Counted from the first letter of the stretch, positions 30,623-39,841 are shown. The stretch is DNA of 64,000 nt from Pectobacterium brasiliense (GCF_013449685.1 NZ_JACDSF010000031.1:1-64000); one strand, 5' to 3'. The notes: generated by a model from the sequence alone, not told the origin. Program-made: numbers and translations.

Positions 30623-31294
30623 TCAGGCGATATTCAGGTATTTATGTGTCTGCATAGACAGCCGCCAGTTGCGGGCGATGCAGGTTTCGATACACAGCTT
30701 GGTCGCATCGTCTTTCTGGCTGATCGGCTGTAGTGCCACAATCCGCGGCTTATCATCATCAAGCCGTGACAGTAATGCATCCAACGCCTCAATGTCACGC
30801 TCACGCGCCACAGGATGTTTTATTTCATCCGCCCGTTGCAGCGCCTGATCGAGCACTTTCATACCGCCGCGCATATTCACTTTCGGCGATACCGTCACCC
30901 AGGTTTTTGGCGAACAGCGCACGTCATGAGTGCCGCTGGTTTCGATCTGGCAACTAAAGCCCTGCTTTTCCAGCTGTAGCGTCAGCGGTGCCAAATCGTG
31001 GATGCAGGGTTCACCGCCGGTGATCACAATGTGGCGCGCCGTGTAGCCTTGCTGCACCATCAGCGCCAGAATGTCGTCCACACTCGCCGCCCCCCAGGCA
31101 TCGCTTTCTTCCGTTTTTACCAGCACCTGATCCAATGAAGTTTCCCGCTCTGCCAGTTTGTCCCAGGTGTGTTTGGTATCACACCAGCTACAGCCGACCG
31201 GGCAGCCTTGCAGACGCACAAACACCGCCGGTACACCGGTAAAATAGCCTTCGCCCTGTAACGTCTGGAACATTTCATTAATCGGGTACTGCAT
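30623..31294 (-). CDS. queE: 7-carboxy-7-deazaguanine synthase QueE
   Basis: Radical SAM enzyme (223 aa) that makes the 7-deazaguanine core of queuosine precursors. The cluster motif is the shortened QGCPVGCSWCDT type seen in enterobacterial QueE, followed by GGEPCIHDL. The start at the ATG 31294 gives MQYPINEMFQTLQGEGYF, as in E. coli; a GTG three codons earlier is the alternative. The C-terminus SMQTHKYLNIA is conserved. Confidence 0.94.
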   Translation of the reverse strand: MQYPINEMFQTLQGEGYFTGVPAVFVRLQGCPVGCSWCDTKHTWDKLAERETSLDQVLVKTEESDAWGAASVDDILALMVQQGYTARHIVITGGEPCIHDLAPLTLQLEKQGFSCQIETSGTHDVRCSPKTWVTVSPKVNMRGGMKVLDQALQRADEIKHPVARERDIEALDALLSRLDDDKPRIVALQPISQKDDATKLCIETCIARNWRLSMQTHKYLNIA

Positions 31295-31327
31295 GGTTTT
31301 CACTGTCTCTCTCGCTTAAAAATGCAG

Positions 31328-31354
31328 TATACCCTAAATCATTCGCGTTGCAGG
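31328..31354 (+). repeat. ERIC end fragment
   Basis: TATACCCTAAATCATTCG followed by CGTTGCAGG matches the left end of ERIC elements (compare 57978 and 62116). The rest of the element is absent, so this is a truncated remnant upstream of queE. Confidence 0.7.
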
Positions 31355-31498
31355 ACGTCAGCAATGCGCTAGCCAATCCGGCTGGAACACACTAAATCGG
31401 GGGACAGTTGAGTAATTTGGCCCGTGCGTCAATAATCAATCTGTTGTTACCACTTCACCTGCTTTCATACGTTTCATTATTAACAAGGAAAAGAATCA

Positions 31499-32482
31499 AT
31501 GAAGTTATTGAAACCTCTAGCCCTATTACTCGTCTCGTGTGCCTTTGTGCCTGCATTTACTCAGGCGCAGGATATCGCGCAGATTAAAACGCAGCCGGGC
31601 TATTACCGCATGATGCTGGGCCAGTTCGAAATTACCGCGCTGTCTGACGGCACCAACACCATGCCAATGGATAAGCTATTACAACGCACGGCACCGGAAA
31701 AAATCACCGAACTGCTGGCAGAAAAAGCGCTGACGCCGCAGGTGGAAACCTCTATCAATGCCTATTTGGTCAATACCGGTAAACACCTGATTCTCATCGA
31801 CACGGGTAACGGCAAGCAGAGCAATCCTACGGTCGGAAAAGTGCTGCCGAACCTGATTGCGGCGGGCTACAAACCTGAACAGGTCGATACCGTATTGATG
31901 ACCCACCTGCACGGCGACCATTTTGGCGGTCTGGTGCAGGACAATAAGCTGAACTACCCGAATGCCACCGTGTATGTCAGCCAGCCAGAAACCGACTTCT
32001 GGCTCAGTCCGGATAATCTGAAGAACGCACCAGAGAACAGAAAATCCGCGTTCCAACGCGTGCAAAGTACCTTTGATGTCATTCGCAAAGAGAACAAACT
32101 GAAAACGTTCCCAGCTCAGCAGTCCGTATTGTTACCCAGTATCACCGCAATCCCAAGCCCAGGACATACGCCGGGGCACACGTCTTTTCTGATCGAGAGC
32201 GAAGGCAAAAAGCTGCTGGCATGGGGAGACATCATTCATGCGGAAGCGGTGCAAATGAGCTTACCGGCCACCACCATCAGCTTTGACTCAAATATGGATC
32301 AGGCGACGGAATCCCGTAATAAAGCGCTGGCCGACGCCGCCAGTCAGGGTTACTGGGTTGCTGGCGCTCACCTGCCCTTCCCCAGCATCGGCCACGTGGG
32401 CACGCGTCTGGAACGCAACGGCACCACTAACGGCTACCGCTGGTTGCCAGCGAATTACAGCGTGGCGGGATTAAAGAACTAG
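31499..32482 (+). CDS. Secreted MBL-fold metallohydrolase
   Basis: Metallo-beta-lactamase-fold hydrolase (327 aa) exported by a signal peptide ending near TQA-QD (residue 24). The metal motif HLHGDH gives His136, His138, Asp140 and His141; later ligands are His in SPGHTPGHT and Asp in WGDIIHA. The upstream LILIDTGNG is typical. This subgroup includes lactonases and arylesterases, and the substrate cannot be told from sequence. An SDR gene follows after 8 bp, so they are probably co-transcribed. Confidence 0.86.
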   Translation: MKLLKPLALLLVSCAFVPAFTQAQDIAQIKTQPGYYRMMLGQFEITALSDGTNTMPMDKLLQRTAPEKITELLAEKALTPQVETSINAYLVNTGKHLILIDTGNGKQSNPTVGKVLPNLIAAGYKPEQVDTVLMTHLHGDHFGGLVQDNKLNYPNATVYVSQPETDFWLSPDNLKNAPENRKSAFQRVQSTFDVIRKENKLKTFPAQQSVLLPSITAIPSPGHTPGHTSFLIESEGKKLLAWGDIIHAEAVQMSLPATTISFDSNMDQATESRNKALADAASQGYWVAGAHLPFPSIGHVGTRLERNGTTNGYRWLPANYSVAGLKN

Positions 32483-32490
32483 GTATCAGA

Positions 32491-33237
32491 ATGGCATTCA
32501 TTACGTTAATTACTGGCGGTTCGCGCGGCATTGGCCGCGCAACCGCTTGTTATTTGGCAGGAAAAGGCCACAAGATTTGCATCGGCTACCGCACCCAGCA
32601 GGACAGTGCGAATAGCGTTCTCGACGAGATTCGCGCAAGTGGCGGGACGGCTATTGCCGTTCAGGTCGATATCGCCGATGAAGAGCAAGTTATCGAGCTT
32701 TTTAAGCGAACGGATAAAGAACTTGGCTGCCTCACCGGTCTGGTGAATAACGCCGCGATGCTGAAACCTCAAGCCACTATTGAACAGCTTGATGCCGTGC
32801 GGCTTAACGATATTTTTTCCACCAATACGATTGGCAGTTTTCTTTGTGCTCGGGAAGCAGTCAAGCGTATGGCGTTCCGTCATGGCGGAAAAGGCGGGGC
32901 TATCGTCAACGTTTCATCCGCCGCTGCACGGCTGGGTTCACCGCATGAATATATTGATTATGCGGCGTCAAAAGGCGCGCTTGATACGCTGACCATCGGC
33001 TTATCGCTGGAGGTCGCCGATCAGGGCATTCGAGTGAACGCGGTGCGTCCCGGTTTTATCTATACCGATATGCATGCTGACGGCGGTGAACCGGCAAGAG
33101 TGGATCGCATCAAGCACTCGCTCCCCATGAAACGGGGCGGCCACCCGATGGAAGTCGCACAGGCAATAGGCTGGCTGTTATCGGATGAGGCGTCCTATGT
33201 CACAGGGAATTTTATCGATCTAGCGGGCGGGAAATAA
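32491..33237 (+). CDS. SDR-family oxidoreductase (YgfF-like)
   Basis: Classical short-chain dehydrogenase (248 aa). The NAD(P)-binding TGGSRGIG is at residues 8-15, followed by NNAAM, the catalytic Ser block NVSSAAARLGSP and YIDYAASK (Tyr-x3-Lys). The C-terminal PMKRGGHPMEVAQAIGWLLSDEASYVTG is standard. It resembles E. coli YgfF, whose substrate is also not firmly known. It is second gene after the MBL-fold hydrolase and is followed by structured repeat copy A. Confidence 0.9.
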   Translation: MAFITLITGGSRGIGRATACYLAGKGHKICIGYRTQQDSANSVLDEIRASGGTAIAVQVDIADEEQVIELFKRTDKELGCLTGLVNNAAMLKPQATIEQLDAVRLNDIFSTNTIGSFLCAREAVKRMAFRHGGKGGAIVNVSSAAARLGSPHEYIDYAASKGALDTLTIGLSLEVADQGIRVNAVRPGFIYTDMHADGGEPARVDRIKHSLPMKRGGHPMEVAQAIGWLLSDEASYVTGNFIDLAGGK

Positions 33238-33299
33238 AGCATTCCTTCTACCTTCACAAGGTTCTTATACACAAATGCTGCGAGTTATTATGGGTTTTG

Positions 33300-33560
33300 C
33301 CGTTATCCGGCGTAAAAATTATGCAGCGGTGGGACTGGCCGCCGAGTGAGCGACAGGACGTCGCGAAAGCCAGTGCCGCGTCGGGAACGCGTCACTGGCG
33401 GCTCGACTAGCGGTCAGAAACACCGATGGAACCGCGCAGCGGCATAATTTAGCCGGAAGCCTGGGTTCGCAGGGCGGCGGCGACTGAGCGCCCTGCGTCG
33501 GGCGCGTATACGGTATCGCATATGAATAGCGACGGTGTGGCGCACGAAACTGCCTCTTAG
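33300..33560 (+). repeat. Structured repeat, copy A
   Basis: First of three related elements (also 44145-44400 minus and 51016-51383 plus). Stem 1 is AAATTATGC (33316-33324) / GCATAATTT (33442-33450). Stem 2 is GCAGGGCG (33469-33476) / CGCCCTGC (33489-33496). Stem 3 (33369-33399) is GCCAGTG/CACTGGC plus CGCGT/ACGCG closing a 5-nt loop. The right end GCGCACGAAAC is shared by all copies. It starts about 60 bp after the SDR stop, in the sense orientation. An apparent reading frame on the minus strand here is a by-product. Confidence 0.8.
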
Positions 33561-33588
33561 CCAGCATAGCCAATATGACTAAGAGGCA
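33551..33588. terminator. Hairpin downstream of rhiN
   Basis: Perfect 10-bp stem TGCCTCTTAG (33551-33560) / CTAAGAGGCA (33579-33588) with an 18-nt loop, just past the rhiN stop and at the edge of repeat copy A. No U-tract; terminator role uncertain. Confidence 0.5.
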
Positions 33589-33606
33589 ACGCTCGCGTTA
33601 ATCCAA

Positions 33607-34752
33607 TTACAGATACACCCGCAGGTATTCCGCCAGACACAGAATCGCCATTGCCTGACCGTACGGCATGGAGGTCAAGGCGATGTTGCGGTAGAAATCC
33701 AAATCGTTGCCCATCGCGGTGCCGAATGACACTTGCGTCAGTTCACCGTCCTTATTGACGTGATTAATCACGCCGCGAATCGCTTTCTCCGCCACCTCAG
33801 CATAGCTCGGGTCGACGTAGCGCTTGCGCACCGCTTTCAAAATACCGTAGGCAAAACCGGCGGTTGCCGAGCTTTCAAGGTACGAATTCGGATCGTCAAT
33901 CAGCGTGTGCCACAGGCCGCTGTCATCCTGATATTTCGCCAAGGCTTCAATCTGGCTTTCCAGCACCTGCAACAGGAAGCGGCGCGTCGCGTTATGCTCC
34001 GGCAGATCCAGCAGTTCGATAAATTCAGGAATAACAATCGTCAGCCAGCTGTTACCACGCGCCCAGCGCGCTTTAGCGTAGTTGTGCTGCCCTTCGAACG
34101 TCCAGCCGTGGAACCACAGGCCGCTTTCGCGATCCATCAGATATTGCACGTGCAACAAGAACTGATACGTGGCTTCTTCTACAAACTCCGGTCGGTTTAA
34201 CAGCTTGCCGATTTTCGCCAGCGGCAGCACGCTCATCATCAGCGTGTCGTCCCACAGCTGCTGATGGTTTTCGTTGTTATAAACAATGTGCTGCAAGCCC
34301 TGCTTATCCGTGCGCGGCATTTCGTACATCACCCACTCGGCCCAGCGCTCCAGATACGGCAGCCAACGCGCATCGCCCGTCTCTTCATAGCGATAAGCCA
34401 GCGTCAGGAACGGGCAAACGGTGTTCACGTTCTTTGTCGGCGTACCTTCCGCCAGACGCTCGGTAAACCAGTCGTCGATGATGGTGCGCATCTGCTCATC
34501 ACCCGTCTGCTGGTAATACTGGTAAATCCCGTACAGCCCGATGCCGTGCGTCCATTCCCAACCCGCCCAGCCTTTGGTATCAATTACCCGACCATCGTCC
34601 AGCCGTAACAAAAACTCACCGGTTTTATCCTCAATATTCACCAGATTGTCGGTGATACGGCAAATCAGCGCCTTCAGATCCTCGCGGGAGATGAAGCGTT
34701 CTGGCTGACGTAAAAGCGGGCTATGTTTTACACTGAATACGGTCATAGTCAT
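33607..34752 (-). CDS. rhiN: Unsaturated rhamnogalacturonyl hydrolase (GH105) RhiN
   Basis: Cytosolic GH105 enzyme (381 aa, (alpha/alpha)6 barrel) removing the unsaturated galacturonosyl end left by rhamnogalacturonan lyase. Blocks GWEWTHGIGLYGIYQYY, QLWDDTLMMSVLPLAKIG, WARGNSWLTIVIPEF and SSATAGFAYGILKAV fit YteR/RhiN enzymes; the Asp in WDDT is the likely general acid. No signal peptide. It follows the transporter gene rhiT on the same strand, the rhiTN operon known from Dickeya. Confidence 0.88.
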   Translation of the reverse strand: MTMTVFSVKHSPLLRQPERFISREDLKALICRITDNLVNIEDKTGEFLLRLDDGRVIDTKGWAGWEWTHGIGLYGIYQYYQQTGDEQMRTIIDDWFTERLAEGTPTKNVNTVCPFLTLAYRYEETGDARWLPYLERWAEWVMYEMPRTDKQGLQHIVYNNENHQQLWDDTLMMSVLPLAKIGKLLNRPEFVEEATYQFLLHVQYLMDRESGLWFHGWTFEGQHNYAKARWARGNSWLTIVIPEFIELLDLPEHNATRRFLLQVLESQIEALAKYQDDSGLWHTLIDDPNSYLESSATAGFAYGILKAVRKRYVDPSYAEVAEKAIRGVINHVNKDGELTQVSFGTAMGNDLDFYRNIALTSMPYGQAMAILCLAEYLRVYL

Positions 34753-34789
34753 TCATCCAATTGAGTTATCAGTTAACAGTTCAATACAG

Positions 34790-36349
34790 TTACGACTGCG
34801 TGGCGTGCGTGACCGGCTTGTCACCTTTATGGCGGTTCAGATAGCCGATGTTGTTATTGCCCCACAGCGATTCATACGGCATACCAGCCAGCATTTCGAC
34901 CGTTGCCCGCGCCTGCGGCGTAATCTTCTCCGGCACCGGACGCCCAGCTTCACGCATTTTCAACGTCTCTTCCCGCAGCACGCTGTGCGTTTGCAGATTG
35001 AGTTTAAAGCGCAGAGACACCAGGAAGCCCAGCGCCAGCACGCCAACGGTGCCGACGCTCAAAATCATCAGAATCGTGTGGCTAACGCTCGGAGCCTGTA
35101 CGCTCTGGCCGGACACAAAGCCGGAGAGCTGTAACACCACGCCCACCAGCATCACCGCACCGGCCTGAGAGGCTTTGCGGGTCAGCGTCATAATCCCGGC
35201 GAAGATCCCTTCGCGACGCTGTGCGGTGATCACTTCATCCACGTCGGCAATGTAAGTGTAGGTATTCCACGGCACGTAGTTGATCCCGCCGCGTCCGATA
35301 CCCGCCAGCGCAGAAATCAACAGCAGCAGAGAGAAGGTGTCATGCAGGCCGCTATACCACAGAACGGCGTAGGAGAACGCGCTCAGGCCAAACAGGCATA
35401 CGACGAAACGATAAGAGGGGGCTGGCCCAAAGCGGATACACAGCGGAATCATGCCGATCACCGCAATGAATTGCAGAATCGCCATCGTTCCCATCAGGTT
35501 TGACGCCATGGTCGGGCTTTGCATCAGCACAAAGACCACGTAGTAAGTGAACACGGCGTTAAACACGTCCTGCGCGATATACCCACCCAGATACATCCCA
35601 AGATGCTGACGGAAGATGCGAATACGCAGCGTGGAAACCAGCTCGACGTTCAGCCGTTTCAGACTTTGGCCTAACGTCAAAGACTGGCGCTCTTTCTCTG
35701 CCCGCAGCGACGCTTCCGACATCTGATCGCGCGGCCGTTCCCAAGTAAAGAAATAGACCAGCGTCAACACCAGCGCGCAAATAATGGAAAACACCAGACT
35801 CGAATAGAAGAAGGAAATGGCGTTGTCTTTACCAAAGTAGCCCAGCAGGATGCCCGGCAGGAACGCGGCCAAAATCGCGGACAGCTGCGCCAGCGCGATA
35901 CGTGCGCCGGAGAACTTGGTCTTCTGTTTGAAATCGTCGGTCATTTCCGGCACCAGCGTTTCATACGGCACCAGCACCATCGTATAGACGATATCGAACA
36001 GCAGGTACGTCAGCAGATAGTACCAATAGCTCATATCCCCAACCCACATGAAGCTGTAGCTGAACACGAAGGGAATACCGAGCAGAATAAAGAACTTGCG
36101 GCGGCCAAAGCGTTTGCCGAGCCAGGTTGAACCGAAGTTATCGGTCAGGAAGCCCATAAGCGGGCTGACGACGGCATCAAGCACACGCGCCATCGCAAAA
36201 ATAAACGTTGCCTCAATCGGCGTTAAGCCACAGAACGTGGTGTAAAAATAGAGTAACCAAGCGGCCGTCAGTGCCGTTGTACCGGCGCCAAGAAAGTCCC
36301 CTGAACCGTAGGCTAAATAGTTAGCCAAACCGATCTTACGCGTTTTCAT
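34790..36349 (-). CDS. rhiT: Rhamnogalacturonide transporter RhiT (GPH family)
   Basis: Glycoside-pentoside-hexuronide:cation symporter (about 519 aa) with many membrane helices, including YLAYGSGDFLGAGTTALTAAWLLYFY at the N-terminus and the GPH loop block LTDNFGSTWLGKRFGRRKFF. I place the start at the ATG 36349 (MKTRKIGLANY) because GGGGAAGG ends 6 bp before it; an ATG two codons earlier is too close to that site. An open frame continues to 36490 but its first 45 residues are not membrane-like. With rhiN it should import and process rhamnogalacturonan fragments. Confidence 0.87.
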   Translation of the reverse strand: MKTRKIGLANYLAYGSGDFLGAGTTALTAAWLLYFYTTFCGLTPIEATFIFAMARVLDAVVSPLMGFLTDNFGSTWLGKRFGRRKFFILLGIPFVFSYSFMWVGDMSYWYYLLTYLLFDIVYTMVLVPYETLVPEMTDDFKQKTKFSGARIALAQLSAILAAFLPGILLGYFGKDNAISFFYSSLVFSIICALVLTLVYFFTWERPRDQMSEASLRAEKERQSLTLGQSLKRLNVELVSTLRIRIFRQHLGMYLGGYIAQDVFNAVFTYYVVFVLMQSPTMASNLMGTMAILQFIAVIGMIPLCIRFGPAPSYRFVVCLFGLSAFSYAVLWYSGLHDTFSLLLLISALAGIGRGGINYVPWNTYTYIADVDEVITAQRREGIFAGIMTLTRKASQAGAVMLVGVVLQLSGFVSGQSVQAPSVSHTILMILSVGTVGVLALGFLVSLRFKLNLQTHSVLREETLKMREAGRPVPEKITPQARATVEMLAGMPYESLWGNNNIGYLNRHKGDKPVTHATQS

Positions 36350-36515
36350 CGCCATCCTTCCCCGAACATTTTTAATTATGAAGGTATCACGCTGATACGG
36401 TAGCGCTCGGCGATCGTGAAAACCTTTGCGCTTTTGCCACCACACGCCCCACGCTGGCAGCACAGGGAAGATTGGTGCGATCCGCGTCAAAGATTTTATA
36501 AAAAGCTATTTTAAC

Positions 36516-36539
36516 TAAACGAAATCCGCAGTTCGTTTA
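36516..36539. promoter_or_regulatory. 24-bp dyad upstream of rhiT (candidate operator)
   Basis: Perfect 8-bp arms TAAACGAA (36516-36523) / TTCGTTTA (36532-36539) with an 8-bp spacer, about 170 bp before rhiT. In Dickeya rhiTN is controlled by RhaS and KdgR; this dyad fits neither consensus I know, so its regulator is open. Confidence 0.45.
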
Positions 36540-36650
36540 TGGCGATCACAGGATAGAAGATAGGAAGTCAGCAGGAAGCAAGGCAACGTCACCAACGGAC
36601 GTTGCCTCGTGATGTCTTGAAAAATAGCATTTTTTTAGCAGGGACTGGCG

Positions 36651-37541
36651 CTATTCTGCGTGCTGTAATCGCCACAGGAAGGTTTGCCGCGCATGGGCTA
36701 AACGCGGCTGGCGCAGTGCCCCCGGCACCCAGACCAGATAGTAATCCAGTTGCGTTGTGCCAACGGGAGGCGGAATAATGGCAAGCTCCCCCTTATCCAG
36801 CAGATCCTGACATAAATACACCGGCATCACCGTCCAGCCAAATCCACTAGTCAGCACGCGACGCAGCGCACGCAGATCCTGACTCACCACGGCAGGCACC
36901 AGTCCCTTGTCCTCCATGCGGTTCTTCTTCAACCAGTGATCGATCAGAGGAAATTCAAGGTCATACGCCAGCATCGGTTCCTGCGCCAGCGCCTGCGGCA
37001 GATCGCCCGTCTGCAAGAGCCGTTCGACAATCGCGGGAGCCGCCACCGCCTGTAGTGCCGCACTCTTTAACAGATCGCTTTTCAGCCGCTTATCCGTCAC
37101 CGGATGCGCCGTTATGCCCAAATCACAGTGCCCTTCCAGCAGCATCTGTTTAATCAAATCGCCGTCGCCGGTATGCATATGCACCCGCACGCCCGCCTCA
37201 AGCAGCGGCAGTAGCTGTTCCGACACCACTTCGGCCATGAAATCCGCATGGCCAATGATATGCAGCGTCCCCGCGACGTCCATCGATCTTGCACGGGCGG
37301 AAGCCAGCGCCGCCTCGGCCTCATCGAGCTTGTCCCCCAGATCCGCCGCTAAGTCGTCTGCCGCCGACGTTGGCGTTACGCCATTTGCCTGACGCTCAAA
37401 AAGCCGCCGCCCCACCGCCACCTCCAGCCCGGCAATGTGCTGCGATACCGCAGGCTGAGTCAGATTAAGCGCGCGTGACGCTCCGCTAATCGAGTGCTGC
37501 CGATAGACTTCCACAAATGTGCGTAGACGAATGAGTGACAT
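36651..37541 (-). CDS. LysR-family transcriptional regulator
   Basis: LysR-type regulator (296 aa). The N-terminal winged helix-turn-helix is visible as TFVEVYRQHSISGASRALNL then TQPAVSQHIAGLE; the rest is a periplasmic-binding-like effector domain. It is divergent from the coniferyl aldehyde dehydrogenase gene, and a T-N11-A type dyad lies between them. It probably controls that gene in response to a phenolic or aldehyde; the effector is inferred only from the neighbour. Confidence 0.88.
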   Translation of the reverse strand: MSLIRLRTFVEVYRQHSISGASRALNLTQPAVSQHIAGLEVAVGRRLFERQANGVTPTSAADDLAADLGDKLDEAEAALASARARSMDVAGTLHIIGHADFMAEVVSEQLLPLLEAGVRVHMHTGDGDLIKQMLLEGHCDLGITAHPVTDKRLKSDLLKSAALQAVAAPAIVERLLQTGDLPQALAQEPMLAYDLEFPLIDHWLKKNRMEDKGLVPAVVSQDLRALRRVLTSGFGWTVMPVYLCQDLLDKGELAIIPPPVGTTQLDYYLVWVPGALRQPRLAHARQTFLWRLQHAE

Positions 37542-37555
37542 ACGGTACCTATAAA

Positions 37556-37578
37556 ATTATTTATACCCCTAGAATAAT
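37556..37578. promoter_or_regulatory. LysR-type binding dyad
   Basis: ATTATT (37556-37561) and AATAAT (37573-37578) are separated by 11 bp, the T-N11-A arrangement of LysR boxes, immediately before the regulator's start codon and about 120 bp before the aldehyde dehydrogenase gene. Confidence 0.6.
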
Positions 37579-37697
37579 AATCTTGTTGGCGGACGGATCA
37601 ACCCCTGCCGTATCCTTTACCCCATCTTGAGTGACCCGGAAACCCCGGCTAACTTTCTGTTTTATCTGGTAATCGACGACAAAAAAGGGGACAAAAC

Positions 37698-39116
37698 ATG
37701 TCGACACAACAATCCAAAAAGGATTTACAAGCTATCCTGAATACGATGAAGCGTTCTCACATTGCATCTGGCCCAGCCGATGCCGCACTGCGTAAAGACC
37801 GCTTACAACGCAGCATCAATCTTATCCGTGAAAACCACACGGCGCTCGCACAAGCCATGAGTGACGATTTCGGCCACCGTAGCTTGTATCAGTCCTTCAC
37901 CGCTGATCTCGGCACTACGTTGAAGATGCTACAGAACGCCATCGACAACGTTGAACGCTGGATGCAGCCAGAACCTGTTGATGAACCCGCTCTCGGCATG
38001 CAAGCCTGGATCCAGCATCAGCCTCTGGGCGTGATTGGCGTGATCAGCCCGTGGAATTTCCCGATCAACCTGTCATTCGGCCCGCTGGCTGATATTTTTG
38101 CCGCCGGTAATACCGCGATTCTGAAACCGTCAGAACTCACGCCACGCACATCTGAACTGCTGGCGGAATTGATTGCACACTATTTTGACCCGCTGGAATT
38201 GGCCGTCGTGTTGGGCGATGCGGAAATCGGTCAGGCATTCAGCGAACTGCCGTTCGATCATCTGGTCTTCACCGGTAGCACCGCGGTAGGTAAGCATGTG
38301 ATGCGCGCAGCAGCAGAGAATCTGGTGCCGGTTACACTGGAGCTGGGTGGCAAATCACCGGTCGTCATCGATCGTAGCGCAAACATCACCGAAGCCGTTG
38401 AACGCACGCTGACGGTGAAAACCTTCAACGCCGGGCAAATCTGCCTGTCACCGGACTACGTTCTGCTGCCCGAAGGTCAGGAGCAGGCTTTCCGCGATGC
38501 CGCCAAAGCCTTTATGCAGAAAAGTTTCCCGACGTTACAGGCGAACCCGGATTACACGTCTATCATTGCTGACAGGCATTACGATCGCCTGATTCGTATT
38601 CTGAAAGAGGCTGAACAGCAGGGCGCAACTGTCGTCAGTCTGGCACCGGAAGGTGAAGCGCCCTACGATGCGAAAAGCCGCAAGATTGCCCCGCATCTGG
38701 TGTTCGGCGTACATGACGATATGACGATCATGCAGGAAGAAATTTTTGGCCCGCTGCTGCCGATTAAAACCTATCAGGTAGCAGAGGAACCGATTCACTA
38801 CATCAATGCGCACCCACGCCCTCTGGCGGCGTATCTATTCAGCAACGATGAAGCGATGCAGCAGTGTTTCGCAGCCAGAACGACATCCGGCGCGCTGGTT
38901 ATCAACGATGTGATGACGCACGTGTCTATCGACACACTTCCGTTCGGCGGCGTTGGCGCATCCGGCATCGGCGCATACCACGGCGTTCACGGATTCCGCC
39001 GTTTCAGCCATGCCAAACCGATTGTCATACAGAGTGAAGATGGTGCATCCAACCTCACACTGCGTGCGCCTTACCATAATAAACAAGACGCGATTGTCGC
39101 CGTACTCAAAGGGTAA
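37698..39116 (+). CDS. Coniferyl aldehyde dehydrogenase
   Basis: NAD(P)-dependent aldehyde dehydrogenase (472 aa) of the short class-3/CalB-like group. The catalytic Glu215 is in LELGGKSP and Cys249 in NAGQICLSPDY; SPWNFPINL and EEIFGPLLPI are conserved. CalB-type enzymes oxidise coniferyl aldehyde to ferulate, fitting a plant-associated lifestyle, but other hydrophobic aldehydes are possible. It is divergent from the LysR gene and followed 44 bp later by a DJ-1-like gene on the same strand. Confidence 0.85.
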   Translation: MSTQQSKKDLQAILNTMKRSHIASGPADAALRKDRLQRSINLIRENHTALAQAMSDDFGHRSLYQSFTADLGTTLKMLQNAIDNVERWMQPEPVDEPALGMQAWIQHQPLGVIGVISPWNFPINLSFGPLADIFAAGNTAILKPSELTPRTSELLAELIAHYFDPLELAVVLGDAEIGQAFSELPFDHLVFTGSTAVGKHVMRAAAENLVPVTLELGGKSPVVIDRSANITEAVERTLTVKTFNAGQICLSPDYVLLPEGQEQAFRDAAKAFMQKSFPTLQANPDYTSIIADRHYDRLIRILKEAEQQGATVVSLAPEGEAPYDAKSRKIAPHLVFGVHDDMTIMQEEIFGPLLPIKTYQVAEEPIHYINAHPRPLAAYLFSNDEAMQQCFAARTTSGALVINDVMTHVSIDTLPFGGVGASGIGAYHGVHGFRRFSHAKPIVIQSEDGASNLTLRAPYHNKQDAIVAVLKG

Positions 39117-39160
39117 ACGACAGCGATTCACCCTATCATCCTGCAACCATAGAGAGAAAA

Positions 39161-39841
39161 ATGATGAAAATTTTAATGGTACTGACTTCTCACGACGAAC
39201 TGGGCAACACCGGTAATAAAACCGGCTTCTGGCTGGAAGAGTTTGCTGCCCCTTATTACACCTTTAAAGACGCCGGTGCCGAGCTGGTGCTCGCCTCCCC
39301 TGCGGGCGGTCAGCCGCCTCTCGACCCGAAAAGCGATCTGGCCGATTTTCAAACCGAGCTGACGCATCGCTTTAAAGCAGACCCTGCCGCACAGCAGGAA
39401 CTGGCCAATACGGTAAAACTCGATACCGTCAACGAACAGGATTTCGATGCCGTCTTCTATCCTGGAGGTCACGGCCCGCTCTGGGATTTGGCGGAATCCC
39501 CCGTCTCTATCGCGCTCATCGAAGCCTTTGTTCGCGCCAACAAGCCGACTGGGTTTGTCTGCCACGCACCGGGCGTACTGATTCATGTGAAAGCAGAAAA
39601 TGGCGACGCGCTGATTAAAGGCCGCAAAGTGACGGGCTTCACCAACGGTGAAGAAGAAGCGGTTCAGTTGACGGACGTGGTGCCTTTCCTGATTGAGGAT
39701 GAGTTCAAGAAACTCGGCGGACTATACGAAAAAGGCCCAGACTGGGCACCGTACCTCGTTGAAGACGGCAAGCTAATCACCGGCCAGAACCCAGCAAGCT
39801 CGGAAGTCGTTGCTAAAGCGATTATCAAGCAGCTGGCTTAA
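39161..39841 (+). CDS. DJ-1/PfpI (Hsp31-like) class I glutamine amidotransferase-fold protein
   Basis: Protein of 226 aa with the DJ-1/Hsp31 fold. The nucleophile elbow is FVCHAPGVL (Cys134-His135), the partner acid is in WLEEF (Glu26 or Glu27), and the glycine-rich YPGGHGPLWDL precedes it. Relatives act as glyoxalase III or protein/nucleotide deglycases and chaperones under aldehyde stress. Lying just after an aldehyde dehydrogenase, it suggests a small aldehyde-detoxification unit (inference). The start has GAGAGAAAA before ATG ATG. Confidence 0.87.
   Translation: MMKILMVLTSHDELGNTGNKTGFWLEEFAAPYYTFKDAGAELVLASPAGGQPPLDPKSDLADFQTELTHRFKADPAAQQELANTVKLDTVNEQDFDAVFYPGGHGPLWDLAESPVSIALIEAFVRANKPTGFVCHAPGVLIHVKAENGDALIKGRKVTGFTNGEEEAVQLTDVVPFLIEDEFKKLGGLYEKGPDWAPYLVEDGKLITGQNPASSEVVAKAIIKQLA

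Noticed and set aside
33319-33573. An 84-codon minus-strand frame
   Set aside because: It falls wholly inside structured repeat copy A, where the other copies do not keep the frame.
36350-36490. A 47-codon N-terminal extension of rhiT
   Set aside because: The extra sequence is not membrane-like and no family homology is recalled; the ribosome site fits the internal ATG at 36349 better.
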